This document shows, in pieces, positions 10,569 through 26,200 of a DNA stretch of 64,000 nt. The first letter of the stretch is position 1, and each line of letters opens with the position of its first letter. The DNA is taken from contig CM048842.1 of the NCBI GenBank assembly GCA_026545765.1, positions 25,768,667 to 25,832,666 on the forward strand, in the 5' to 3' direction. Source of the DNA: Plantago major. Lineage: Eukaryota > Streptophyta > Magnoliopsida > Lamiales > Plantaginaceae. The notes under the pieces were generated by a model, which ran no database searches, was not told the origin of the DNA, and worked only from the letters and a program-made list of their open reading frames with translations. Position numbers and translations under genes: made by a program.

Positions 10569-13500
10569 GGCAGGTGAAGGAATATTTCTTGGTTATTCTC
10601 TGAATAGCAAAGCCTACAGAATCTACAACAAAAGAACGCAAAAGATCAAGAATGCTCGTAGTGTTCTATGAAGGAAACAAGAAAGTACTCTTAAATAATG
10701 ATCTCTCAGATAGGTTCAAAGAACTAATGATTAAAGATTCTGAAAAAGGATCCTCAGAAGTAAACAATTCTATCATTCAAGTAGAGGATGAGTCTGACGA
10801 TGAAAAGCAACATATGCTTAGTAACAACCAAATGAGTCTATGACATGATGAAGAATTTTTATGAGAATTCCAGAAATGGCACAGGTTACTGAGAACCTTC
10901 ATCATGGAGAGGTATCTGAAAATGAGATTGCTGAAATACAAGTCCCAGATATCTCTAACACTGAAAAAGTGTCAGATATCCATGGCATTTTCCATGTGTC
11001 AGATATCTTAGATACTGCAAAAGTATCTCATCAAGATCATATTGATTGACATTCAAATCAAAATTATATTGATCCTACTAGTTCAAAACCCATTATGAAA
11101 TGGATAAGAAATCATCCTGCAAAGGATGTGATTGGTCCCATAGACCAAGGAATTAGAACTAGAAGAGCAATTGCTGAAAAAGCAAATTGTCTCTGTGGAT
11201 GTTTCATCTCAAACATTGAACCAAAGACTATAGAAGAAGCATCAAAGGATCAAGATTGGATCTCTGCAATGCAAGAAGAGTTGGATCAATTTGAGAGAAG
11301 CAAAGGCAGGTGAAGGAATATTTCTTGGTTATTCTCTGAATAGCAAAGCCTACAGAATCTACAACAAAAGAACGCAAAAGATCGAAGAATCTGTTCATGT
11401 AGTGTTCTATTAAGGAAACAAGAAAGTACTCTTAAATAATGATCTCTCATATAGGTTGAAAGAACTAATGATTAAAGATTCTGAAAAAGGATCCTCAAAA
11501 GGAAACAATTCTATCATTCAAGTAGAGGATGAGTCTGACGATGAAAAACAACATATGCTTAGTAACAACCAGATGAGTCTAAGACATGATGAAGAATTTC
11601 CTATGAGAATTCCTGAAATGGAACAGGTTACTGAGAACCTTCATCATGGAGAGGTATCTGAAAATGAGATTGCTGAAATACAAGTCCCAGATATCTCTAA
11701 CACTGAAAAAGTGTCAGATATCCATGGCATTTCCCATGTGTCAGATATCTTAGATACTGCACAAGTATCTCATCAAGATCATATTGATTGACATTCAAAT
11801 CAAAATTATATTGATCCTACTAGTTCAAAACCCATTATGAAATGGATAAGAAATCATCCTGCAAAGGATGTGATTGGTCCCATAGACCAAGGAGTTAGAA
11901 CTAGAAGAGCAATTGCGGAAAAAGCAAATTGTCTCTATGGATGTTTCATCTCAAACATTGAACCAAAGACTATAGAAGAAGCATTAAAGGATCAAGATTG
12001 GATCTCTGCAATGCAAGAAGAGTTGGATCAATTTGAGAGAAACAAAGGCAGGTGAAGGAATATTTCTTGGTTGTTCTCCTAATAGCAAAGCCTACGAATC
12101 TACAACAATGAACACAAAAGATCGAAGAATCTGTTCATGTAGTGTTCTATGAAGGAAACAAGAAAGTACTCTTAAATGATGATCTCTCAGATAGGTTCAA
12201 AGAACTAATGGATTAAAGATTCTGAAAAAGGATCCTCAGAAGGAAACAATTCTATCATTCAAGTAGAGGATGAGTCGGCGATGAAAAGCAACATATGCTT
12301 AGTAACAACCGGATGAGTCTAAGACATGATGAAGAATTTCCTATGAGAATTCGAAATGGAACAGTTCTCGAGAACCTTCATCATGGAGAGGTATATGAAA
12401 ATGAAATTGCTGAAATACAAGTCCCAGATATCTCTAACACTGAAAAAGTGTCGGATATCCATGGCATTTCCCATGTGTCAGATATCTTAGATACTGCACA
12501 AGTATCTCATCAAGATCATATTGATTCACATTCAAATCAAAGTATTATTGATCCTACTAGTTCAAAACCCATTATGAAATGGATAAGAAATCATCCTGCA
12601 AAGGATGTGATTGGTCCCATAGACCAAGGAATTAGAACTAGAAGAGTAATTGCTGAAAAGCAAATTGTCTCTATGGATGTTTCATCTCAAACATTGAACC
12701 AAAGACTATAGAAGAAGCATTAAAGGATCAAGATTGGATCTCTGCAATGCAAGAAGAGTTGGATCAATTTGAGAGAAACAAAGGCAGGTGAAGGAATATT
12801 TCTTGGTTATTCTCTGAATAGCAAAGCCTACAGAATCTACAACAAAAGAACGCAAAAGATCGAAGAATCTGTTCATGTAGTGTTCTATGAAGGAAACAAG
12901 AAAGTACTCTTAAATAATGATCTCTCAGATAGGTTCAAAGAACTAATGTTTAAAGATTCTGAAAAAGGATCCTCAGAAGGAAACAATTCTATCATTCAAG
13001 TAGAGGATGAGTCTGACGATGAAAAACAACATATGCTTAGTAACAACCAGATGAGTCTAAGACATGATGAAGAATTTCCTATGAGAATTCCAGAAATGGA
13101 ACAGGTTACTGAGAACCTTCATCATGGAGAGGTATCTGAAAATGAGATTGCTGAAATACAAGTCCCAGATATCTCTAACACTGAAAAAGTGTCAGATATC
13201 CATGGCATTTCCCATGTGTCAGATATCTTAGAATCGCAAAGTATCTCATCAAGATCATATTGATTGACATTCAAATCAAAATTATATTGATCCTACTAGT
13301 TCAAAACCCATTATGAAATGGATAAGAAATCATCCTGCAAAGGATGTGATTGGTCGCATAGACCAAGGAATTAGAACTAGAAGAGCAATTGCTGAAAAAG
13401 CAAATTGTCTCTGTGGATGTTTCATCTCAAACATTGAACCAAAGACTATAGAAGAAGCATTAAAGGATCAAGATTGGATCTCTGCAATGCAAGAAGAGTT

Positions 13501-16500
13501 GGATCAATTTGAGAGAAGCAAAGGCAGGTGAAGGAATATTTCTTGGTTATTCTCTGAATAGCAAAGCCTACAGAATCTACAACAAAAGAACGCAAAAGAT
13601 CGAAGAATCTGTTCATGTAGTGTTCTATTAAGGAAACAAGAAAGTACTCTTAAATAATGATCTCTCATATAGGTTGAAAGAACTAATGATTAAAGATTCT
13701 GAAAAAGGATCCTCAGAAGGAAACAATTCTATCATTCAAGTAGAGGATGAGTGTGACGATGAAAAACAACATATGCTTAGTAACAACCAGATGAGTCTAA
13801 GACATGATGAAGAATTTCCTATGAGAATTCCTGAAATGGAACAGGTTACTGAGAACCTTCATCATGGAGAGGTATCTGAAAATGAGATTGCTGAAATACA
13901 AGTCCCAGATATCTCTAACACTGAAAAAGTGTCAGATATCCATGGCATTTCCCATGTGTCAGATATCTTAGATACTGCACAAGTATCTCATCAAGATCAT
14001 ATTGATTGACATTCAAATCAAAATTATATTGATCCTACTAGTTCAAAACCCATTATGAAATGGATAAGAAATCATCCTGCAAAGGATGTGATTGGTCCCA
14101 TAGACCAAGGAGTTAGAACTAGAAGAGCAATTGCGGAAAAAGCAAATTGTCTCTGTGGATGTTTCATCTCAAACATTGAACCAAAGACTATAGAAGAAGC
14201 ATTAAAGGATCAAGATTGGATCTCTGCAATGCAAGAAGAGTTGGATCAATTTGAGAGAAACAAAGGCAGGTGAAGGAATATTTCTTGGTTATTCTCTGAA
14301 TAGCAAAGCCTACAGAATCTACAACAACAGAACGCAAAAGATCGAAGAATCTGTTCATGTAGTGTTCTATGAAGGAAACAAGAAAGTACTCTTAAATGAT
14401 GATCTCTCAGATAGGTTCAAAGAACTAATGGATTAAAGATTCTGAAAAAGGATCCTCAGAAGGAAACAATTCTATCATTCAACTAGAGGATGAGTCTGAC
14501 GATGAAAAGCAACATATGCTTAGTAACAACCAGATGAGTCTAAGACATGATGAAGAATTTCCTATGAGAATTCCAGAAATGGAACAGGTTACTGAGAACC
14601 TTCATCATGGAGAGGTATATGAAAATGAAATTGCTGAAATACAAGTCCCAGATATCTCTAACACTGAAAAAGTGTCGGATATCCATGGCATTTCCCATGT
14701 GTCAGATATCTTAGATACTGCACAAGTATCTCATCAAGATCATATTGATTCACATTCAAATCAAAGTATTATTGATCCTACTAGTTCAAAACCCATTATG
14801 AAATGGATAAGAAATCATCGTGCAAAGGATGTGATTGGTCCCATAGACCAAGGAATTAGAACTAGAAGAGAAATTGCTGAAAAGCAAATTGTCTCTGTGG
14901 ATGTTTCATCTCAAACATTGAACCAAAGACTATAGAAGAAGCATTAAAGGATCAAGATTGGATCTCTGCAATGCAAGAAGAGTTGGATCAATTTGAGAGA
15001 AACAAAGGCAGGTGAAGGAATATTTCTTGGTTATTCTCTGAATAGCAAAGCCTACAGAATCTACAACAAAAGAACGCAAAAGATCGAAGAATCTGTTCAT
15101 GTAGTGTTCTATGAAGGAAACAAGAAAGTACTCTTAAATAATGATCTCTCAGATAGGTTCAAAGAACTAATGTTTAAAGATTCTGAAAAAGGATCCTCAG
15201 AAGGAAACAATTCTATCATTCAAGTAGAGGATGAGTCTGACGATGAAAAACAACATATGCTTAGTAACAACCAGATGAGTCTAAGACATGATGAAGAATT
15301 TCCTATGAGAATTCCAGAAATGGAACAGGTTACTGAGAACCTTCATCATGGAGAGGTATCTGAAAATGAGATTGCTGAAATACAAGTCCCAGATATCTCT
15401 AACCGAAAAAGTGTCGATATCCATGGCATTTCCATGTGTCGATATCTTAGATAATCTTAAAGTATCTCATCAAGATCATATTGATTGACATTCAAATCAA
15501 AATTATATTGATCCTACTAGTTCAAAACCCATTATGAAATGGATAAGAAATCATCCTGCAAAGGATGTGATTGGTCCCATAGACCAAGGAATTAGAACTA
15601 GAAGAGCAATTGCTGAAAAAGCAAATTGTCTCTGTGGATGTTTCATCTCAAACATTGAACCAAAGACTATAGAAGAAGCATTAAAGGATCAAGATTGGAT
15701 CTCTGCAATGCAAGAAGAGTTGGATCAATTTGAGAGAAACAAAGGCAGGTGAAGGAATATTTCTTGGTTATTCTCTGAATAGCAAAGCCTACAGAATCTA
15801 CAACAAAAGAACGCAAAAGATCGAAGAATCTGTTCATGTAGTGTTCTATGAAGGAAACAAGAAAGTACTCTTAAATAATGATCTCTCAGATAGGTTCAAA
15901 GAACTAATGATTAAAGATTCTGAAAAAGGATCCTCAGAAGGAAACAATTCTATCATTCAAGTAGAGGATGAGTCTGACGATGAAAAACAACATATGCTTA
16001 GTAACAACCAGATGAGTCTAAGACATGATGAAGAATTTCCTATGAGAATTCCTGAAATGGAACAGGTTACTGAGAACCTTCATCATGGAGAGGTATCTGA
16101 AAATGAGATTGCTGAAATACAAGTCCCAGATATCTCTAACACTGAAAAAGTGTCAGATATCCATGGCATTTCCCATGTGTCAGATATCTTAGATACTGCA
16201 CAAGTATCTCATCAAGATCATATTGATTGACATTCAAATCAAAATTATATTGATCCTACTAGTTCAAAACCCATTATGAAATGGATAAGAAATCATCCTG
16301 CAAAGGATGTGATTGGTCCCATAGACCAAGGAGTTAGAACTAGAAGAGCAATTGCGGAAAAAGCAAATTGTCTCTGTGGATGTTTCATCTCAAACATTGA
16401 ACCAAAGACTATAGAAGAAGCATTAAAGGATCAAGATTGGATCTCTGCAATGCAAGAAGAGTTGGATCAATTTGAGAGAAACAAAGGCAGGTGAAGGAAT

Positions 16501-17227
16501 ATTTCTTGGTTATTCTCTGAATAGCAAAGCCTACAGAATCTACAACAACAATGTAACAAAAGATCGAAGAATCTGTTCATGTAGTGTTCTATGAAGGAAA
16601 CAAGAAAGTACTCTTAAATGATGATCTCTCAGATAGGTTCAAAGAACTAATGGATTAAAGATTCTGAAAAAGGATCCTCAGAAGGAAACAATTCTATCAT
16701 TCAACTAGAGGATGAGTCTGACGATGAAAAGCAACATATGCTTAGTAACAACCAGATGAGTCTAAGACATGATGAAGAATTTCCTATGAGAATTCCAGAA
16801 ATGGAACAGGTTACTGAGAACCTTCATCATGGAGAGGTATATGAAAATGAAATTGCTGAAATACAAGTCCCAGATATCTCTAACATCGAAAAGTGTCGGA
16901 TATCCATGGCATTTCCCATGTGTCAGATATCTTAGATACTGCACAAGTATCTCATCAAGATCATATTGATTCACATTCAAATCAAAGTATTATTGATCCT
17001 ACTAGTTCAAAACCCATTATGAAATGGATAAGAAATCATCGTGCAAAGGATGTGATTGGTCCCATAGACCAAGGAATTAGAACTAGAAGAGCAATTGCTG
17101 AAAAGCAAATTGTCTCTGTGGATGTTTCATCTCAAACATTGAACCAAAGACTATAGAAGAAGCATTAAAGGATCAAGATTGGATCTCTGCAATGCAAGAA
17201 GAGTTGGATCAATTTGAGAGAAACAAA
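10569..17227 (+). repeat. pol: array block 4: nine units with the GGCAGGTGA junction and a three-unit period
   Basis: Units start at 10569, 11305, 12047, 12783, 13523, 14265, 15007, 15744 and 16486. All nine share G instead of A in the junction (GGCAGGTGAAGG), and no other unit does. Within the block, private variants recur every third unit. TCTATTAAGG plus CTCATATAGGTTG occurs near 11410-11455 and 13628-13673. AATGTTTAAAG occurs near 12947 and 15171. CATCGTGCAAAGG occurs near 14817 and 17039. The higher-order repeat is thus about 2.22 kb. Confidence 0.88.
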
Positions 17228-20200
17228 GGCAGATGAAGGAATATTTCTTGGTTATTCTCTGAATAGCAAAGCCTATACAATCTACAACAAAAGAACGCAA
17301 AAGATCGAAGAATCTGTTAATGTAGTGTTCTATGAAGGAAACAAGAAAGTACTCTTAAATAATGATCTCTCAGATAGGTTGAAAGAACTAATGATTAAAG
17401 ATTCTGAAAAAGGATCCTCAGAAGGAAACAATTCTATCATTCAAGTAGAGGATGAGTCTGACGATGAAAAACAACATATGCTTAGTAACAACCAGATGAG
17501 TCTAAGACATGATGAAGAATTTCCTATGAGAATTCCAGAAATTGAACAGGTTACTGAGAACCTTCATCATGGAGAGGTATCTGAAAATGAGATTGCTGAA
17601 ATACAAGTCCCAGATATCTCTAACACTGAAAAAGTGTCAGATATCCATGGCATTTCCCATGTGTCAGATATCTTAGATACTGCACAAGTATCTCATCAAG
17701 ATCATATTGATTGACATTCAAATCAAAATTATATTGATCCTACTAGTTCAAAACCCATTATGAAAGGGATCAGAAATCATCCTGCAAAGGATGTGATTGG
17801 TCCCACAGGCCAAGGAATTAGAACTAGAAGAGCAATTGCTGAAAAAGCAAATTGTCTCTATGGATGTTTCATCTCAAACATTGAACCAAAGACTATAGAA
17901 GAAGCATTAAAGGATCAAGATTGGATCTCTGCAATGCAAGAAGAGTTGGATCAATTTGAGAGAAACAAAGGCAGATGAAGGAATATTTCTTGGTTATTCT
18001 CTGAATAGCAAAGCCTATACAATCTACAACAAAAGAACGCAAAAGATCGAAGAATCTGTTAATGTAGTGTTCTATGAAGGAAACAAGAAAGTACTCTTAA
18101 ATAATGATCTCTCAGATAGGTTGAAAGAACTAATGATTAAAGATTCTGAAAAAGGATCCTCAGAAGGAAACAATTCTATCATTCAAGTAGAGGATGAGTC
18201 TGACGATGAAAAACAACATATGCTTAGTAACAACCAGATGAGTCTAAGACATGATGAAGAATTTCCTAGGAGAATCCAGAAATGGAACAGGTTACTGAGA
18301 ACCTTCATCAAGGAGATGTATCTGAAAATGAGATTGCTGAAATACAAGTCCCAGATATCTCTAACACTGAAAAAGTGTCAGATATCCATGGCATTTCCCA
18401 TGTGTCAGATATCTTAGATACTGCACAAGTATCTCATCAAGATCATATTGATTGATATTCAAATCAAAGTATTATTGATCCTACTAGTTCAAAACCCATT
18501 ATGAAAGGGATAAGAAATCATCCTGCAAAGGATGTGATTGGTCCCACAGGCCAAGGAATTAGAACTAGAAGAGCAATTGCTGAAAAAGCAACTTGTCTCT
18601 ATGGATGTTTCATCTCAAACATTGAACCAAAGACTATAGAAGAAGCATTAAAGGATCAAGATTGGATCTCTGCAATGCAAGAAGAGTTGGATCAATTTGA
18701 GAGAAACAAAGGCAGATGAAGGAATATTTCTTGGTTATTCTCTGAATAGCAAAGCCTATACAATCTACAACAAAAGAACGCAAAAGATCGAAGAATCTGT
18801 TAATGTAGTGTTCTATGAAGGAAACAAGAAAGTACTCTTAAATGATGATCTCTCAGATAGGTTGAAAGAACTAATGGATTAAAGATTCTGAAAAAGGATC
18901 CTCAGAAGGAAAGAATTCTATCATTCAAGTAGAGGATGAGTCTGACGATGAAAAACAACATATGCTTAGTAACAACCAGATGAGTCTAAGACATGATGAA
19001 GAATTTCCTATGAGAATTCCAGAAATGGAACAGGTTACTGAGAACCTTCATCATGGAGAGGTATCTGAAAATGAGATTGCTGAAATACAAGTCCCAGATA
19101 TCTCTAACACTGAAAAAGTGTCAGATATCCATGGCATTTCCCATGTGTCAGATATCTTAGATACTGCACAAGTATCTCATCAAGATCATATTGATTGACA
19201 TTCAAATCAAAATTATATTGATCCTACTAGTTCAAAACCCATTATGAAATGGATAAGAAATCATCCTGCAAAGGATGTGATTGGTCCCATAGACCAAGGA
19301 ATTAGAACTAGAAGAGCAATTGCTGAAAAAGCAAATTGTCTCTATGGATGTTTCATCTCAAACATTGAACCAAAGACTATAGAAGAAGCATTAAAGGATC
19401 AAGATTGGATCTCTGCAATGCAAGAAGAGTTGGATCAATTTGAGAGAAACAAAGGCAGATGAAGGAATATTTCTTGGTTATTCTCTGAATAGCAAAGCCT
19501 ATACAATCTACAACAAAAGAACGCAAAAGATCGAAGCATCTGTTAATGTAGTGTTCTATGAAGGAAACAAGAAAGTACTCTTAAATAATGATCTCTCAGA
19601 TAGGTTGAAAGAACTAATGATTAAAGATTCTGAAAAAGGATCCTCAGAAGGAAACAATTCTATCATTCAAGTAGAGGATGAGTCTGACGATGAAAAACAA
19701 CATATGCTTAGTAACAACCAGATGAGTCTAAGACATGATGAAGAATTTCCTATGAGAATTCCAGAAATGGAACAGGTTACTGAGAACCTTCATCATGGAG
19801 AGGTATCTGAAAATGAGATTGCTGAAATACAAGTCCCAGATATCTCTAACACTGAAAAAGTGTCAGATATCCATGGCATTTCCCATGTGTCAGATATCTT
19901 AGATACTGCACAAGTATCTCATCAAGATCATATTGATTGACATTCAAATCAAAATTATATTGATCCTACTAGTTCAAAACCCATTATGAAATGGATAAGA
20001 AATCATCCTACAAAGGATGTGATTGGTCCCACAGGCCAAGGAATTAGAACTAGAAGAGCAATTGCTGAAAAAGCAAATTGTCTCTATGGATGTTTCATCT
20101 CAAACATTGAACCAAAGACTATAGAAGAAGCATTAAAGGATCAAGATTGGATCTCTGCAATGCAAGAAGAGTTGGATCAATTTGAGAGAAACAAAGGCAG

Positions 20201-23200
20201 ATGAAGGAATATTTCTTGGTTATTCTCTGAATAGCAAAGCCTATACAATCTACAACAAAAGAACGCAAAAGATCGAAGAATCTGTTAATGTAGTGTTCTA
20301 TGAAGGAAACAAGAAAGTACTCTTAAATAATGATCTCTCAGATAGGTTGAAAGAACTAATGATTAAAGATTCTGAAAAAGGATCCTCAGAAGGAAACAAT
20401 TCTAACATTCAAGTAGAGGATGAGTCTGACGATGAAAAACAACATATGCTTAGTAACAACCAGATGAGTCTAAGACATGATGAAGAATTTCCTAGGAGAA
20501 TCCAGAAATGGAACAGGTTACTGAGAACCTTCATCAAGGAGATGTATCTGAAAATGAGATTGCTGAAATACAAGTCCCAGATATCTCTAACACTGAAAAA
20601 GTGTCAGATATCCATGGCATTTCCCATGTCCATATCTTGAATCTTAGACAAGTATCTCATCAAGATCATATTGATTCACATTCAAATCAAAGTATTATTG
20701 ATCCTACTAGTTCAAAACCCATTATGAAAGGGATAAGAAATCATCCTGCAAAGGATGTGATTGGTCCCATGTAAGGGAGGAACTAGAAGAGCAATTGCGG
20801 AAAAAGCAAATTGTCTCTATGGATGTTTCATCTCAAACATTGAACCAAAGACTATAGAAGAAGCATTAAAGGATCAAGATTGGATCTCTGCAATGCAAGA
20901 AGAGTTGGATCAATTTGAGAGAAACAAAGGCAGATGAAGGAATATTTCTTGGTTATTCTCTGAATAGCAAAGCCTACAGAATCTACAACAACAGAACACA
21001 AAAGATCGAAGAATCTGTTCATGTAGTGTTCTATGAAGGAAACAAGAAAGTACTCTTAAATGATGATCTCTCAGATAGGTTCAATGAACTAATGGATTAA
21101 AGATTCTGAAAAAGGATCCTCAGAAGGAAACAATTCTATCATTCAAGTAGAGGATGAGTCTGACGATGAAAAGCAACATATGCTTAGTAACAACCAGATG
21201 AGTCTAAGACATGATGAAGAATTTCCTATGAGAATTCCAGAAATGGAACAGGTTACTGAGAACCTTCATCATGGAGAGGTATATGAAAATGAGATTGCTG
21301 AAATACAAGTCCCAGATATCTCTAACACTGAAAAAGTGTCTGATATCCATGGCATTTCCCATGTGTCAGATATCTTAGATACTGCACAAGTATCTCATCA
21401 AGATCATATTGATTCACATTCAAATCAAAGTATTATTGATCCTACTAGTTCAAAACCCATTATGAAATGGATAAGAAATCATCCTGCAAAGGATGTGATT
21501 GGTCCCATAGACCAAGGAATTAGAACTAGAAGAGCAATTCTTAAAAAAAAATTGTCTCTATGGATGTTTCATCTCAAACATTGAACCAAAGACTATAGAA
21601 GAAGCATTAAAGGATCAAGATTGGATCTCTGCAATGCAAGAAGAGTTGGATCAATTTGAGAGAAACAAAGGCAGATGAAGGAATATTTCTTGGTTATTCT
21701 CTGAATAGCAAAGCCTATACAATCTACAACAAAAGAACGCAAAAGATCGAAGAATCTATTCATGTAGTGTTCTACGAAGGAAACAAGAAAGTAATCTTAA
21801 ATAATGATCTCTCAGATAGGTTGAAAGAACTAATGATTAAAGATTCTGAAAAAGGATCCTCAGAAGGAAACAATTCTATCATTCAAGTAGAGGATGAGTC
21901 TGACGATGAAAAACAACATATGCTTAGCAACAACCAGATGAGTCTAAGACATGATGAAGAATTTCCTAGGAGAATCCAGAAATGGAACAGGTTACTGAGA
22001 ACCTTCATCAAGGAGATGTATCTGAAAATGAGATTGCTGAAATACAAGTCCCAGATATCTCTAACACTGAAAAAGTGTCAGATATCCATGGCATTTCCCA
22101 TGTGTCAGATATCTTAGATACTGCACAAGTATCTCATCAAGATCATATTGATTCACATTCAAATCAAAGTATTATTGATCCTACTAGTTCAAAACCCATT
22201 ATGAAAGGGATAAGAAATCATCCTGCAAAGGATGTGATTGGTCCCATAGACCAAGGAGTTAGAACTAGAAGAGCAATTGCGGAAAAAGCAAATTGTCTCT
22301 ATGGATGTTTCATCTCAAACATTGAACCAAAGACTATAGAAGAAGCATTAAAGGATCAAGATTGGATCTCTGCAATGCAAGAAGAGTTGGATCAATTTGA
22401 GAGAAACAAAGGCAGATGAAGGAATATTTCTTGGTTATTCTCTGAATAGCAAAGCCTACAGAATCTACAACAACAGAACACAAAAGATCGAAGAATCTGT
22501 TCATGTAGTGTTCTATGAAGGAAACAAGAAAGTACTCTTAAATGATGATCTCTCAGATAGGTTCAATGAACTAATGGATTAAAGATTCTGAAAAAGGATC
22601 CTCAGAAGGAAAGAATTCTATCATTCAAGTAGAGGATGAGTCTGACGATGAAAAGCAACATATGCTTAGTAACAACCAGATGAGTCTAAGACATGATGAA
22701 GAATTTCCTATGAGAATTCCAGAAATGGAACAGGTTACTGAGACCTTCATCATGGAGAGGTATATGAAAATGAGATTGCTGAAATACAAGTCCCAGATAT
22801 CTCTAACACTGAAAAAGTGTCTGATATCCATGGCATTTCCCATGTGTCAGATATCTTAGATACTGCACAAGTATCTCATCAAGATCATATTGATTCACAT
22901 TCAAATCAAAGTATTATTGATCCTACTAGTTCAAAACCCATTATGAAATGGATAAGAAATCATCCTGCAAGAAGGATGTGATCGTCCCACAGACCAAGGA
23001 ATTAGAACTAGAAGAGCAATTGCTGAAAAAGCAAATTGTCTCTATGGATGTTTCATCTCAAACATTGAACCAAAGACTATAGAAGAAGCATTAAAGGATC
23101 AAGATTGGATCTCTGCAATGCAAGAAGAGTTGGATCAATTTGAGAGAAACAAAGGCAGATGAAGGAATATTTCTTGGTTATTATCTGAATAGCAAAGCCT

Positions 23201-26200
23201 ATACAATCTACAACAAAAGAACGCAAAAGATCGAAGAATCTGTTCATGTAGTGTTCTATGAAGGAAACAAGAAAGTAATCTTAAATAATGATCTCTCAGA
23301 TAGGTTGAAAGAACTAATGATTAAAGATTCTGAAAAAGGATCCTCAGAAGGAAACAATTCTACCATTCAAGTAGAGGATGAGTCTGACGATGAAAAGCAA
23401 CATATGCTTAGTAACAACCAGATGAGTCTAAGACATGATGAAGAATTTCCTATGAGAATTCCAGAAATGGAACAGGTTACTGAGAACCTTCATCATGGAG
23501 AGGTATATGAAAATGAGATTGCTGAAATACAAGTCCCAGATATCTCTAACACTGAAAAAGTGTCAGATATCCATGGCATTTCCCATGTGTCAGATATCTT
23601 AGATACTGCACAAGTATCTCATCAAGATCATATTGATTCACATTCAAATCAAAGTATTATTGATCCTACTAGTTCAAAACCCATTATGAAATGGATAAGA
23701 AATCATCCTGCAAAGGATGTGATTGGTCCCATAGACCAAGGAGTTAGAACTAGAAGAGCAATTGCGGAAAAAGCAAATTGTCTCTATGGATGTTTCATCT
23801 CAAACATTGAACCAAAGACTATAGAAGAAGCATTAAAGGATCAAGATTGGATCTCTGCAATGCAAGAAGAGTTGGATCAATTTGAGAGAAACAAAGGCAG
23901 ATGAAGGAATATTTCTTGGTTATTCTCTGAATAGCAAAGCCTACAGAATCTACAACAACAGAACACAAAAGATCGAAGAATCTGTTCATGTAGTGTTCTA
24001 TGAAGGAAACAAGAAAGTACTCTTAAATGATGATCTCTCAGATAGGTTCAAAGAACTAATGGATTAAAGATTCTGAAAAAGGATCCTCAGAAGGAAACAA
24101 TTCTATCATTCAAGTAGAGGATGAGTCTGACGATGAAAAGCAACATATGCTTAGTAACAACCAGATGAGTCTAAGACATGATGAAGAATTTCCTATGAGA
24201 ATTCCAGAAATGGAACAGGTTACTGAGAACCTTCATCATGGAGAGGTATATGAAAATGAGATTGCTGAAATACAAGTCCCAGATATCTCTAACACTGAAA
24301 AAGTGTCAGGTATCCATGGCATTTCCCATGTGTCAGATATCTTAGATACTACACAAGTATCTCATCAAGATCATATTGATTCACATTCAAATCAAAGTAT
24401 TATTGATCCTACTAGTTCAAAATCCATTATGAAATGGATAAGAAATCATCCTGCAAAGGATGTGATTGGTCCCATAGACCAAGGAATTAGAACTAGAAGA
24501 GCAATTGCTGAAAAAGCAAATTGTCTCTGTGGATGTTTCATCTCAAACATTGAACCAAAGACTATAGAAGAAGCATTAAAGGATCAAGATTGGATCTCTG
24601 CAATGCAAGAAGAGTTGGATCAATTTGAGAGAAACAAAGGCAGATGAAGGAATATTTCTTGGTTATTCTCTGAATAGCAAAGCCTATACAATCTACAACA
24701 AAAGAACGCAAAAGATCGAAGAATCTGTTCATGTAGTGTTCTATGAAGGAAACAAGAAAGTACTCTTAAATAATGATCTCTCAGATAGGTTGAAAGAACT
24801 AATGATTAAAGATTCTGAAAAAGGATCCTCAGAAGGAAACAATTCTATCATTCAAGTAGAGGATGAGTCTGACGATGAAAAGCAACATATGCTTAGTAAC
24901 AACCAGATGAGTCTAAGACATGATGAAGAATTTCCTATGAGAATTCCAGAAATGGAACAGGTTACTGAGAACCTTCATCATGGAGAGGTATATGAAAATG
25001 AGATTGCTGAAATACAAGTCCCAGATATCTCTAACACTGAAAAAGTGTCAGATATCCATGGCATTTCCCATGTGTCAGATATCTTAGATACTGCACAAGT
25101 ATCTCATCAAGATCATATTGATTCACATTCAAATCAAAGTATTATTGATCCTACTAGTTCAAAACCCATTATGAAATGGATAAGAAATCATCCTGCAAAG
25201 GATGTGATTGGTCCCATAGACCAAGGAATTAGAACTAGAAGAGCAATTGCTGAAAAAGCAAATTGTCTCTATGGATGTTTCATCTCAAACATTGAACCAA
25301 AGACTATAGAAGAAGCATTAAAGGATCAAGATTGGATCTCTGCAATGCAAGAAGAGTTGGATCAATTTGAGAGAAACAAAGGCAGATGAAGGAATATTTC
25401 TTGGTTATTCTCTGAATAGCAAAGCCTATACAATCTACAACAAAAGAACGCAAAAGATCGAAGAATCTGTTCATGTAGTGTTCTATGAAGGAAACAAGAA
25501 AGTACTCTTAAATAATGATCTCTCAGATAGGTTGAAAGAACTAATGATTAAAGATTCTGAAAAAGGATCCTCAGAAGGAAACAATTCTATCATTCAAGTA
25601 GAGGATGAGTCTGACGATGAAAAGCAACATATGCTTAGTAACAACCAGATGAGTCTAAGACATGATGAAGAATTTCCTATGAGAATTCCAGAAATGGAAC
25701 AGGTTACTGAGAACCTTCATCATGGAGAGGTATATGAAAATGAGATTGCTGAAATACAAGTCCCAGATATCTCTAACACTGAAAAAGTGTCAGATATCCA
25801 TGGCATTTCCCATGTGTCAGATATCTTAGATACTGCACAAGTATCTCATCAAGATCATATTGATTCACATTCAAATCAAAGTATTATTGATCCTACTAGT
25901 TCAAAACCCATTATGAAATGGATAAGAAATCATCCTGCAAAGGATGTGATTGGTCCCATAGACCAAGGAATTAGAACTAGAAGAGCAATTGCTGAAAAAG
26001 CAAATTGTCTCTATGGATGTTTCATCTCAAACATTGAACCAAAGACTATAGAAGAAGCATTAAAGGATCAAGATTGGATCTCTGCAATGCAAGAAGAGTT
26101 GGATCAATTTGAGAGAAACAAAGGCAGATGAAGGAATATTTCTTGGTTATTCTCTGAATAGCAAAGCCTATACAATCTACAACAAAAGAACGCAAAAGAT

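Noticed and set aside
16762..16980. Minus-strand frames inside the array (also near 22.7, 31.5, 36.1, 40.4, 46.3, 48.5 and 53.1 kb)
   Set aside because: They are antisense shadows of the repeated linker, recurring wherever the unit lacks a minus-strand stop, with no domain or start context.
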